This document shows, one piece after another, positions 1 through 7,597 of a stretch of DNA of 52,790 bases. The DNA comes from Bradyrhizobium sp. in8p8 (GTDB lineage Bacteria > Pseudomonadota > Alphaproteobacteria > Rhizobiales > Xanthobacteraceae). A program made the translations under genes and the position numbers. The stretch spans positions 1 to 52,790 of the forward strand of contig NZ_AUGD01000028.1 in NCBI RefSeq assembly GCF_000426845.1. The letters run 5' to 3'. Every line of letters begins with the position of its first letter. The stretch's first letter is position 1. The notes under the pieces are model-generated. The model saw nothing but the letters and a program-made list of their open reading frames with translations. It ran no database searches and was not told where the DNA came from.

Positions 1-313
1 GATCCAGAATGCCTTCGTCGAGAGCTTCAACGGGCGTATGCGTGATGAACTACTCAACGAGACCCTGTTCTTCGACCTCGACGACGCCAGGGCAAAGATC
101 GCGGCGTGGGTTGCCGACTACAACGGCGACCGCCCGCACTCATCGCTGAAATACCTCACCCCGGCGGCCTATGCTGCCACATTCACCGCAACGGGCGATC
201 GGCTGCGCAACCCCGACCAGCTCCGCCGATCGCCCGTTGCTCCACCTGCGCCAATCGGCGTACAAACCCCCGAGACTCTAATTGCCTCTGGATGAAAACT
301 CAGGGGCAGGTCA
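1..313 (+). mobile_element. Right end of an IS3-family insertion sequence
   Basis: The piece holds the C-terminal part of an IS3-type transposase and ends in what looks like the right terminal inverted repeat, about positions 289-313 (ends GGGGCAGGTCA). Directly after it the sequence switches to chemoreceptor coding sequence on the other strand, so the element appears inserted in that gene. The left part of the element lies outside the window. The family is judged from the transposase motif and the terminal repeat. The exact end base is uncertain by a few bases. Confidence 0.7.
2..295 (+). CDS. IS3-family transposase (OrfB, integrase core), C-terminal part
   Basis: The reading frame is open from the window edge and ends at a TGA at 293-295. 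The visible part contains the end of the DDE integrase core: a motif with the last catalytic Glu (N-A-F-V-E-S-F-N-G), then D-E-L-L-N-E and the typical C-terminal Y-N-x-x-R-P-H-S-S-L motif. These are hallmarks of IS3-family OrfB, which cuts and joins element ends. The N-terminal two thirds are outside the window, so activity cannot be judged. The first ATG in the frame (38) is internal and is not a true start. Confidence 0.85.
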   Translation: MQNAFVESFNGRMRDELLNETLFFDLDDARAKIAAWVADYNGDRPHSSLKYLTPAAYAATFTATGDRLRNPDQLRRSPVAPPAPIGVQTPETLIASG

Positions 314-477
314 CTTGCCTTGAATCTCTGCAAGCGAATAGCCGACCGCCTTGAGGAAGTTGTCGTTCGCCTTGATGATCGTCCCATCAAGCTTGAATTC
401 GATGATGGCTTGGGACCGATCAACTGCTTGGGCGGTAGCCAAGGCATCTTCGATGGACTATTGTTCCGGCGAAACAT
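314..477 (-). pseudogene. Methyl-accepting chemotaxis protein, N-terminal PAS fragment
   Basis: Read on the minus strand, about 48 codons match the start of a PAS-type chemoreceptor: S-I-E-D-A-L-A-T-A-Q-A-V-D, then the PAS-like I-I-E-F-x-L-D-G-T-I-I and N-x-N-F-L-x-A-V-G-Y. An ATG at 477 with a GGAAGG ribosome site just upstream and the start M-F-R-R-N-N fit the family, but this ATG is in a different frame from the PAS codons and a TAG precedes them, so there is a frameshift near 455. The gene is also cut at 313 by the IS3 end. It is unrelated in function to the catabolic genes and is most likely host sequence at the island edge. Confidence 0.7.
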
Positions 478-686
478 GGCAAATCCTTCCACTCAGCAAT
501 CGAGTAAGGATGTGCCGACCTCGTAAAGGAATTGCTAACCTGGTGACGATCCCCGTATTTTCACGATAGGCGCGGGCAGGCGCAACCAGAGCAATGGGCG
601 GTGACGCAGGCGCTTCAGCCGTTCCGCGACTCCCCATTATGCGGATATGAATTGTTTCCTATGGGCCGGTACGGTAGGTTCTTCGG

Positions 687-995
687 CTAGGGATTAACGT
701 CCCCCCTACCCATCGCTTGGCAGCGCTGGCAGGCATGCTCCCAGGCGTCAAAACTGACCGCTGGTGCGTCTTTAGGATTGACCGGCATTACGAAGGGATC
801 ATCGCCATGGGCCACGTAGGACTGCCACAAGTCGTCTGCGGACATACCTGGCTTAAATGCTTCGGCAAGCCATTCATCGACGATGGCTCGGCAGGCCGCC
901 AACGCCTCTTCAGCGGTCTCGAACGTGCCATGGTTGAGGCGTTCGGATTCATCCATAAATTTATAATTGTCGTCGATCAGGACTCGATATTTCAC
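687..995 (-). CDS. Small conserved-looking hypothetical protein
   Basis: A 102-residue frame starting at a GTG (995) gives an acidic soluble protein with a V-K-Y-R-V-L-I-D-D-N start, the pattern of small helper proteins often found near plasmid or ICE replication genes. A longer version of the frame reaches 1187, but its extra residues are low-complexity and look non-coding. No domain was recognised, and no signal peptide or membrane segment is visible. It lies just downstream of the helicase fragment on the same strand, so the two may derive from one mobile-element module. The function is unknown. Confidence 0.45.
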   Translation of the reverse strand: MKYRVLIDDNYKFMDESERLNHGTFETAEEALAACRAIVDEWLAEAFKPGMSADDLWQSYVAHGDDPFVMPVNPKDAPAVSFDAWEHACQRCQAMGRGDVNP

Positions 996-1134
996 GACGC
1001 ATCCTTGGCGACTGACCCAGCCCGGCAACCGCAGCCGGACAGGACAAGGGATATGTAATATATCCCATGTCCGTCCAGCCGCTTTCGGGTTCAGTCGGAC
1101 ATAATTTTTATGTAATGGGACATGTCCGGCTCGG

Positions 1135-1795
1135 CTAGTGAAGAAGAACGGCGTCCGGCAAGCCGTAGAGGTCGCGATATAGCACAATCTTGCCGTCGCG
1201 CTTTAGTTCGGCTTCAGCACGCCGAAAACGCTTGCTGAGAGTGTCTTCCTTAGCGTCCGGTTCTGTTGTTCTGCAATCGGCGTAGTACTGCTCACGCCAG
1301 ACGTTCGGATGCACGACCATGGTCGGGGCTTCAGAGGACGGTTCACCTCGCGCCTCGATAGCTCGGCTCAATGAAGAAAGCGCTGCTTCGGCCACCTTTG
1401 GAGGCTTCTGTCCATCGATCTGCACGACAATCGGCGCGGAAGTTTCGTCGCCGTCCTGGCCTATACCGAGCGTGACGCTTTCCAGCTTGAAATGCGTGAT
1501 TACGCCGTCCTGCCCATCATTAGCGCCGGTGCATTCAAACGTGTATTGCTTTGCAGCCCCGCTACCCGTCGCCTTTATGCCGAACGAAACGTCTATCGCG
1601 CCGTCCAAATCGATTGCCCCTTTGCCGCGATCATCAGACCAAGGCGAATGATGAATTATGACAACGTGAGCACCAGTCGCGCGGCTAAGAACATCTATCG
1701 ACTGTACGTATCGTCCCATGTCGCGTGATTGATGCTGGTCGCCCGGACCGAACGTTCTTGTTAGGGTGTCAACGATGACCATCACGCAGCCAGAA
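1135..1795 (-). pseudogene. RepA/AAA-type helicase (RecA-like ATPase), C-terminal fragment
   Basis: The minus-strand frame carries the second half of a RecA-fold ATPase of the plasmid/ICE RepA-helicase type: a Walker B strand V-M-V-I-V-D-T-L, then an R-D-M-G-R-Y region, the V-V-I-I-H-H-S strand and a G-A-I-D-x-D-G-A-I-D segment. The C-terminal tail, to the stop at 1135, looks complete. The N-terminal half with Walker A is missing: near 1790-1795 the coding signal stops and a LivF fragment on the other strand begins. It is a truncated gene and a sign of past mobile-element recombination. Confidence 0.65.
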
Positions 1796-2107
1796 GGCCG
1801 CGACATATTTCCGGCCCTTACCGTGGAACAGAATCTTATCTTGGGCGAGAAGAAGCCTAGAGGTGCCTCATCGAAAGCCCAGTGGTCCTTGGACGACATG
1901 TATCGCTTTTTCCCGCATCTGAAAGAACGCCGATATATCCCCGCGGGGGTGCTTTCAGGTGGCGAGCAGCAGATGCTCACGCTGTGCAGGACGCTTATGG
2001 GAAATCCAGACATGATCATAATCGATGAGCCCACGGAAGGACTCGGCCCCCGCATTGTTCACCTTGTCGGCGAGTATTTGGTTGAGCTGAGAAATAGAGG
2101 AATTTCG
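1790..2107 (+). pseudogene. LivF-type ABC transporter ATPase, internal fragment
   Basis: About 105 residues match the middle of a branched-chain amino-acid-type ABC ATPase (LivF): E-G-R-D-I-F-P-A-L-T-V-E-x-N-L, the signature L-S-G-G-E-Q-Q-M, and Walker B I-I-I-D-E-P-T-E-G-L. Walker A and both ends are absent. It is distinct in sequence from the intact livF at 41953, so it comes from a second transporter. It abuts a helicase fragment on one side and a livH fragment in the opposite orientation on the other, so it cannot be a functional gene. Confidence 0.75.
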
Positions 2108-2700
2108 GTGCCCTTGGGACGGAGAATGAGAACCAGGACCAGCAGGATATATGGCAGCATCGGTGCCATCTGTGCAACGGTAATGCGGAGAACGGTGCCG
2201 CGCAGCGCGGTCTCTTGGATTCCGAGCGCCGTCAGCAGGGTGAGAACAGAATAGTCCAGCGATACCGCAAAGGTCTGCACCATTCCGATCAAGAGGGATG
2301 CAATCAGGGCGCCGGCGAGCGAGCCTAGCCCACCAACGACCACAACAACGAAGATGATGCTGCCGACAGTGGCGGCCATGCCGGGCTCGGTGACAAAGGC
2401 ATTGCCCCCGATCACACCCGCGAGCGCGGCGAGACCACAGCCTCCTGCAAACACCAGCGTAAACACGCGGGGAACGTTGTGGCCCAGTGCCTCGACCATG
2501 GAAGGGTGTGTTAAGGCGGCCTGAACGACGAGGCCCACACGTGTCCTTGTCAGAGCGAGATAAATTGACAGCACATGAGCGACGCAACGAGCATCATTAA
2601 ACCGCGATAGATCGGAAAGGAGGTGCCATAGAGCGTAAACAGCGGGCCGACGGTGCTGCACGCCATGAATGCCGCCCACACCAACGCGTATGGGATTTCC
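2108..2700 (-). pseudogene. LivH-type ABC permease, frameshifted fragment
   Basis: The minus strand encodes the C-terminal half of a LivH permease: L-T-R-T-R-V-G, then G-G-N-A-F-V, a run of hydrophobic helices with the family motif V-V-V-G-G-L-G-S-L-x-G-A-L-I, and the ending L-I-L-R-P-K-G. Further upstream another frame continues the same protein (G-P-L-F-T-L-Y-G-T, then I-Y-R-G-L-M-M-L-V-A), so a frameshift lies near 2560-2600. The N-terminal half is missing. With the livF piece next door it is the remnant of a second Liv importer, now rearranged. Confidence 0.7.
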
Positions 2701-3695
2701 GTTCATGACGTCGCGATGCCGTTGACGCCGATGTTTCACGTCAACGCCGGAGGCCTTCCCTATATTGCTCCGCTTTGCGGTGCGGCTTTGGTTCTCGTTG
2801 GGCCTAAAATTGATGGTGAGATCATGCAGTCTCTTATTGAGTCGGAAAGGGGTGAGTTTCACCACGGGCGTACCGACAATGGTCACGATGCTGATGGAGT
2901 ATCTAGATCGCAGCGGCAAGCGTATTGATAGTCTGAAGCGTGCTGTGATTGGCGGGTCCTCCGTGCCCGCAGCGATGATCGATCGCATGCGTACCCAGTA
3001 CGGCTGCAAAATCATGCAACTCTGGGGAATGACGGAGACGAGCCCCGTTGGGGCGCTTTGCACGGAAACGCCGGCTGCGGCGGCCCTGCCGGAAGCGATT
3101 CGACGAGAAATAATGTTGAAGGCCGGGCGCGTGTTATTCGGAGTGGAGGTCAAGCTCGTAAGCGATGAAAGCGTGACCGCGTCTCCAGAACGAAGCCGGC
3201 AAGGTGCATTGTGGGTACGTGGTCCTTGGACGGCGAAGGCGTATTTCAAGCAGGAAGATCTGCCAATAATGGACAAGGAGGGCTGGTTTCCCACTGGGGA
3301 CGTGGCTGCGCTGGACGAGTACGGTTTTCTTCAGATTCTGGATCGCACAAAAGACGTCATAAAATCTGGAGGAGAGTGGATTTTGTCGACCGATATCGAG
3401 AACATGGTGTGCGGGCATCCCGAAGTCCGTCAGGCCGCTGTCATCGGCGTGCACCATCCAAAATGGGAGGAGCGGCCCCTGCTGATCATTGTTCCCGTGC
3501 CCGGGACTTCGCCGACGAAGGAGGGCTTGCTCGACTATCTAAGGCCGAGAATCGCCAGTTGGTGGATGCCGGATGATGTCGTGTTCATTGAAGAGATGCG
3601 GATGACGGCGACGGGGAAAATTCGGAAGACGTCACTACGCTGTGTTGCCCGAAAAACAGAGCTCGAGCAGACCTCAGCAGCCGCCACAGCGCAGC
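2695..3695 (+). pseudogene. AMP-forming acyl-CoA ligase, decayed C-terminal two thirds
   Basis: Two frames together give a medium- or long-chain acyl-CoA ligase of the AlkK/FadD type. The first (to about 2850) contains P-M-F-H-V-N-A-G-G-L-P-Y. The second continues with T-T-G-V-P-T-M, then the adenylate motif W-G-M-T-E-T-S-P, G-W-F-P-T-G-D-V, D-R-x-K-D-V-I-K-S-G-G-E-W and the C-terminal T-A-T-G-K-I-R-K-T-S-L-R with the catalytic Lys. The P-loop-bearing N-terminus is missing and there is a frameshift near 2850, with probably another near 3645. It is a pseudogene lying directly against the livH fragment. Confidence 0.75.
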
Positions 3696-4064
3696 GGATG
3701 ATCATCGCGGAATTTGATAAGCACAGCGTTTGTCTTGGTCACCCTAGACCGTACCGGCTCGTGGTCGAGGATCTCGCTGACCGTCTCATCGATCGGATGC
3801 GGCGCGCCGCCACAGCCAGTCAAGCCTAAAACTAGCAGGACGGTAGCCTGGCTTCGCGCACTTACCTCGATCGAGAAACATGCCGGTGAAGGTATCCGGA
3901 CCGCTTCGCCGAGGTTGTCGATCGGTACGGAGGGCCGGCATTTCAATAGGGTCGACGCGGAACTGCCAGTGGGGCCGCTGCGAATAGATCTCCACAATTG
4001 AGGGAGCGGCCGAGGCGGATCGAACGTCCATCTCATTAAGCGGAAATCAAGATTTCGTGCACCG
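3696..4064. other. Stretch without an identifiable gene
   Basis: No frame here gives a recognisable protein. A minus-strand frame includes a lipobox-like stretch (V-L-L-V-L-G-L-T-G-C-G-G, near 3800-3840) that could be the leftover of a lipoprotein signal, but no start with a ribosome site or family match is visible. It is probably more debris between the dead ligase and the first intact operon. Confidence 0.4.
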
Positions 4065-4093
4065 TTGACAGGCCTGCATACGATGGAGTAAAT
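4065..4093 (+). promoter_or_regulatory. Candidate sigma-70 promoter of the transglutaminase/acyl-CoA dehydrogenase operon
   Basis: A perfect TTGACA (-35) is at 4065-4070. Seventeen bases later comes the weak -10 candidate GTAAAT at 4088-4093, which runs directly into the palindromic operator at 4093-4108. A protein bound there would cover the start of transcription. The -10 match is poor (3 of 6), so the promoter call rests mainly on the -35 and the position. Confidence 0.4.
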
Positions 4094-4108
4094 CTAACGT
4101 ATGTTAGA
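4093..4108. promoter_or_regulatory. TetR-type operator palindrome, site 1
   Basis: The sequence TCTAACGTATGTTAGA has perfect 6-base inverted arms (TCTAAC/GTTAGA) around a 4-base centre. It sits 24 bases before the ATG of the transglutaminase-like gene. It is the exact reverse complement of the site in front of the double tetR gene (11059-11074), which strongly suggests the same protein binds both. Confidence 0.8.
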
Positions 4109-4131
4109 AAAGTTGCTTCAAGGGGTGGATA

Positions 4132-4857
4132 ATGTCTAGCGCGGATCATCAACCGCCGGCAGATCCGGCGTGGTTCACTTCCCCGACAAACTTTGTCGAT
4201 AGCGATAGCGCCGAGGTGAGGGCTTTCGTAGAGTCTGCTTTGCGCAACCTGAACTCCAGCGCTTCCGATACCGAAAAGGCAATCCGACTGTTCGAAGCGG
4301 TGCGCGATGGCATCCGATATGATCCCTACACGTTTGAACTGAGCCCCGATGCTTATCGCGCTAGCGTGGTGGCAGGGGCGGAGTCTGCTTTTTGTGTGCC
4401 CAAGGCGATCTTGCTGACCGCCTGCCTACGTGCTGTTGGCATTCCCGCTGCATTGGGCTTCGCCGACGTTCGTAACCATTTGAATACGCCAAAGCTAACC
4501 GAGCTGATGCAAACGGATCTCTTCATTTACCACGGATACGTGCAGCTGTGGCTCGACGGGAGGCCCTACAAGGTTACGCCGGCCTTCAACATGGAGCTAT
4601 GCAAGCGCTTCGGAGTAAAGCCTCTTCTCTTCGACGGGACGTCTGACGCTCTGTTTCACGAGTTCGACGAAAAGAATCAGAGGCACATGGAATATGTTCA
4701 TGACCGGGGCTTGTACGTGGATGCGCCAATCGACGAATTCCTGGCGGCGTTCAAAGCAACCTATCCCAAGTTGGAGGAATTCAACCGTTGCCGGATCGCG
4801 GGGCAGAGCGGCTTTGACGATGGTTTTGCGCCGACGGAGGAAGGGCATCGGCCGTGA
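4132..4857 (+). CDS. Transglutaminase-like (papain-fold) protein
   Basis: A 241-residue cytoplasmic protein with the transglutaminase-like core: the nucleophile region S-A-F-C-V-P-K-A (Cys88) followed by a helix C-L-R-A-V-G-I-P-A, then Y-H-G-Y (His134) and K-V-T-P-A-F-N. In most family members the third catalytic residue is the Asp of a D-P pair; here that pair is T-P (Thr149), so classical triad chemistry is in doubt. The start is supported by AAGGGGTGG just upstream. It is first in an operon of acyl-CoA enzymes and shares four bases (GTGA) with the next gene. A role in hydrolysing or transferring an amide- or thioester-linked intermediate is possible, but the function is unknown. Confidence 0.8.
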   Translation: MSSADHQPPADPAWFTSPTNFVDSDSAEVRAFVESALRNLNSSASDTEKAIRLFEAVRDGIRYDPYTFELSPDAYRASVVAGAESAFCVPKAILLTACLRAVGIPAALGFADVRNHLNTPKLTELMQTDLFIYHGYVQLWLDGRPYKVTPAFNMELCKRFGVKPLLFDGTSDALFHEFDEKNQRHMEYVHDRGLYVDAPIDEFLAAFKATYPKLEEFNRCRIAGQSGFDDGFAPTEEGHRP

Positions 4858-5303
4858 AGTACTTGGAGGATTTCAAGGTCGGACAAATTTTTGCGTTCCG
4901 CACCCCTCCCTTAAGCAAGGACGAGATAATTTCGTTCGCCAGGGAATGGGATCCGCAGCGGCTGCATACGGATGAATACTATGCCAAGCAAATCCATGGC
5001 GGTCTGATCGCATCGGGGTTCCAGACACTCCTCCTCGTATTCAGGCCGATTATGCGGGACTTCATGACGGGGGTCGCAAACATCGGTGGTTTGGGTTTCG
5101 AGAGACTATCTTGGAACGCGCCTGTGCGGGCGAATGAGCCGCTTGATGTTACATTGAAGATGCAGGCAGTGAGGCCCTCCCAAACCAAGCCCGATCGGGG
5201 TGTCGTCAGCTACCGTGTCGAAGCGCGCAACATGGCAGGAGAGCCCGTGCTGACCGTCGATACCGCCGCGATGGTTAAGCGAAAGGCAGGGCCGCCGTCA
5301 TGA
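4854..5303 (+). CDS. MaoC-family (hotdog) enoyl-CoA hydratase
   Basis: A 149-residue single hotdog protein starting at a GTG that overlaps the previous stop (GTGA). The hydratase-2 motif is visible as F-A-R-E-W-D-P-Q-x-x-H-T-D around residues 27-40, with the Asp/His pair typical of (R)-specific hydratases, followed by G-L-I-A-S-G-F-Q on the hotdog helix. It probably adds water to a 2-enoyl-CoA made by the dehydrogenase pair encoded just downstream. Its ATGA overlap with the next gene suggests translational coupling. The exact substrate cannot be read from the sequence; a thioesterase-like role is less likely given the Asp-His motif. Confidence 0.85.
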   Translation: MKYLEDFKVGQIFAFRTPPLSKDEIISFAREWDPQRLHTDEYYAKQIHGGLIASGFQTLLLVFRPIMRDFMTGVANIGGLGFERLSWNAPVRANEPLDVTLKMQAVRPSQTKPDRGVVSYRVEARNMAGEPVLTVDTAAMVKRKAGPPS

Positions 5304-6412
5304 GCAATGTGAGGGCGCATTCACAGGACGATTTGCGGATGCTGCGCGGAAGCGTGCGCACACTCTTTGAGCGCGCGGGCGGCATCGCACGCGCCCGTAA
5401 CGCTCGCGACAAGGGCTGGGACCGACAGGTGATGAACGAACTGGCCCATGCTGGCGTGCTCGGTGTCGCCGCCCCAGAAGCGGTCGGCGGACTTGGCATG
5501 GGACTTACAGCGGCCGGTGTGATCGTGGAAGAAGTTGGTCGCGCGCTCACGCCCGAACCGGTGGTGTCAGCCATCGCACTTGCGATCGGAATGATTCAAC
5601 GGGTATGTCCTGGCGATGCGATGCTCGCTACGGCTATCAGTGGCAAAATCGCCTGCGCCCTCGCGTGGCAGGAACGTGGTCTTCGAGGTTACTCTGACCA
5701 AATGGCATGCCGTTTCGACGGTAAAGTGCTGAACGGCTCAAAGGCCTGGATTGCCGGGGCCGTCGGCGCGGATCAATTGCTCGTGGTTGCGCAAAATGAT
5801 TCGAAGCCCGTTCTCGTTGCCCTCGACGCTGATGGCAAGGGGATCTACTCGGAGCTGCGGCGACAGTCCGACGGAAGCCAGCTCTGCGACATCGGCTTTG
5901 TCGACGCCCCAGGTAAATTGCTGGCCGAAGGCTCGGTGGTATCGGAAGCGTTGTCCACCGTCGTCGCCGACGCCACGGCGCTCGCCGCCGCCGAGCTGGT
6001 CGGCGTCAGCGCTAAAGCACTCGAACTGACCCTCGATTATGTGAAGACGCGCGAGCAGTTCGGCAAGCCAATCGGGTCGTTTCAGGTCATCCAGCACCGC
6101 GCCGTAGACCTGTATGTCGCTCAGCAGGTGGCCGAGGCGGGGGTGAGCGAGGCGCTGGCACGGATGGATGTGAGCGCCGATCAGGGTGCGCGCATACGTG
6201 AGGCGAGCCGCGCCAAAGCTCGCGCCTGCAGCACGGCCAAGAGGATCACCCGGGAATCGATTCAACTCCACGGTGCAGTCGGCTATACGGACGAGTTCGA
6301 CATCGGCTTGTTTCTGAACCGTGCGCTTGTGCTTTCGGCCTGGCTCGGGGATGCCGCCTACCACCGGGCTCGTTGGATGGACGCTCTTGAGGCAAATGAG
6401 GCAGGTCGATGA
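5300..6412 (+). CDS. Acyl-CoA dehydrogenase family subunit lacking the catalytic Glu
   Basis: A 370-residue acyl-CoA dehydrogenase-fold protein. The family C-terminal helices are clear (T-R-E-Q-F-G-K-P-I-G-S-F-Q-V-I-Q-H and Q-L-H-G-A-V-G-Y-T). The position of the usual catalytic Glu near the C-terminus (E-G-T in medium-chain enzymes) reads W-L-G-D-A, and the alternative position in helix G reads V-A-D-A-T, so neither site has Glu. The N-terminal half also lacks the usual E-P-G-x-G-S-D flavin-side motif. It overlaps the next dehydrogenase by ATGA. This matches alpha2beta2 dehydrogenases (as in mycobacterial cholesterol side-chain enzymes), where one subunit supports a catalytic partner. Confidence 0.85.
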   Translation: MSNVRAHSQDDLRMLRGSVRTLFERAGGIARARNARDKGWDRQVMNELAHAGVLGVAAPEAVGGLGMGLTAAGVIVEEVGRALTPEPVVSAIALAIGMIQRVCPGDAMLATAISGKIACALAWQERGLRGYSDQMACRFDGKVLNGSKAWIAGAVGADQLLVVAQNDSKPVLVALDADGKGIYSELRRQSDGSQLCDIGFVDAPGKLLAEGSVVSEALSTVVADATALAAAELVGVSAKALELTLDYVKTREQFGKPIGSFQVIQHRAVDLYVAQQVAEAGVSEALARMDVSADQGARIREASRAKARACSTAKRITRESIQLHGAVGYTDEFDIGLFLNRALVLSAWLGDAAYHRARWMDALEANEAGR

Positions 6413-7560
6413 CCGACTGGAATGCACTGAGTGACGAAGCGTTCCGCCGCCAGGTTCGCACCTTCTTCGAGACCGAGTATCCCGAAGAGCTACGCCATCT
6501 GCCGCATCGGGCGAAGTTCGCCGAGATCCGCCAATGGCACGAGAAGCTCTACGCCAAGGGCATGGTCGCGCCTGCTTGGCCGGTCGAATATGGCGGCATG
6601 GGTCTGGAAGCTTCGAAGCTCCTCATCTTTTATGAAGAGCAGCAGCGCTGGGGCGTGACGCGGGGCCGCGACATGGGTGTACAGATGGTCGGCCCCCTTA
6701 TCATCAAGTTTGGCACCCAGGCGCAGAAACACTACTGGCTGCCGCGTATCCTTACTTGTGAGCACATCTGGTGTCAGGGCTACTCCGAGCCGGGCTCGGG
6801 GTCCGATCTCGCCAGTCTGCGCACGAGTGCCGTGATCGACGGCGATTATTTCGTGATCAATGGGCAGAAGATCTGGACCACGATGGCTCATGACGCCACG
6901 CACATCTTTATGCTGGTGCGCACCGATTCTCATGCGCGAACAAAACAGGAGGGCATCAGCTTCTTGCTCGCCGAAATGAACCAGCCGGGCATCGAAGTTC
7001 GCACGATCACGACGCTCGCGGGTGAAGACGAGTTCTGCGAGGTATTCTTCGACAATGCTCGCGCGCCCCGCGAAAACCTGGTTGGCGAACTGAACAAGGG
7101 TTGGACGATGGCCAAGGCCCTGCTCGGCTTCGAGCGAATCTTCATCGGTGCGCCCAACCTGGCGCAAAACGCACTTGTTCAGTTACGGACGATTGCGCAA
7201 GGGCGCTGCATGTTCAGCGATCCGGTGTTCCGCGATCGCTTTGCGAAAGTCGCTCTGGATGTTGAGGATCACGCGGCGCTCTATAGCCGCTTCGCCGACC
7301 AACTCAAGCGCGGCGAAATGCTCGGTCCCGACGTGTCGATGCTGAAGATCTGGGTCACTGAGACGTTCCAAGAGATTACCGAACTCATGATCGAATCCGC
7401 CGGACCTGACGGTGGCCTGATCGGTCCCTTACAGCTCGGCAATGTCGGTGTTGACGTGCTGGCGAACTTCTACAAGGCGCGACCGACCACGATCTACGGC
7501 GGGACGAATGAGATCCAGCGCAATATCTTGTCGAAAGCTGTTCTCGGCTTGCCTGGCTGA
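6409..7560 (+). CDS. Acyl-CoA dehydrogenase, likely catalytic subunit of a heteromeric pair
   Basis: A 383-residue dehydrogenase that removes two hydrogens from an acyl-CoA using FAD. The flavin/substrate motif Y-S-E-P-G-S-G-S-D-L is near residue 125, and W-T-T-M-A-H follows. The C-terminal I-Y-G-G-T-N-E-I-Q-R has Gly where medium-chain enzymes have their catalytic Glu, but helix G reads L-L-G-F-E-R-I-F, placing a Glu where isovaleryl- and long-chain enzymes have it. It therefore can supply the base its neighbour lacks. The two genes overlap by ATGA, favouring an obligate complex. Bulky or cyclic acyl-CoAs are typical substrates of such pairs. Confidence 0.9.
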   Translation: MTDWNALSDEAFRRQVRTFFETEYPEELRHLPHRAKFAEIRQWHEKLYAKGMVAPAWPVEYGGMGLEASKLLIFYEEQQRWGVTRGRDMGVQMVGPLIIKFGTQAQKHYWLPRILTCEHIWCQGYSEPGSGSDLASLRTSAVIDGDYFVINGQKIWTTMAHDATHIFMLVRTDSHARTKQEGISFLLAEMNQPGIEVRTITTLAGEDEFCEVFFDNARAPRENLVGELNKGWTMAKALLGFERIFIGAPNLAQNALVQLRTIAQGRCMFSDPVFRDRFAKVALDVEDHAALYSRFADQLKRGEMLGPDVSMLKIWVTETFQEITELMIESAGPDGGLIGPLQLGNVGVDVLANFYKARPTTIYGGTNEIQRNILSKAVLGLPG

Positions 7561-7597
7561 TAGATAATTGCCCTACATTGAAGGAGGAAGAGCACCC

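Noticed and set aside
1135..1187. Upstream extension of the small hypothetical protein toward 1187
   Set aside because: The extra residues overlap the helicase end and have no coding character; the GTG at 995 fits better.
3674..4036. Minus-strand frame with a lipobox-like L-T-G-C
   Set aside because: The frame has no convincing start or ribosome site and no recognisable protein around the motif, so I did not call a lipoprotein gene.
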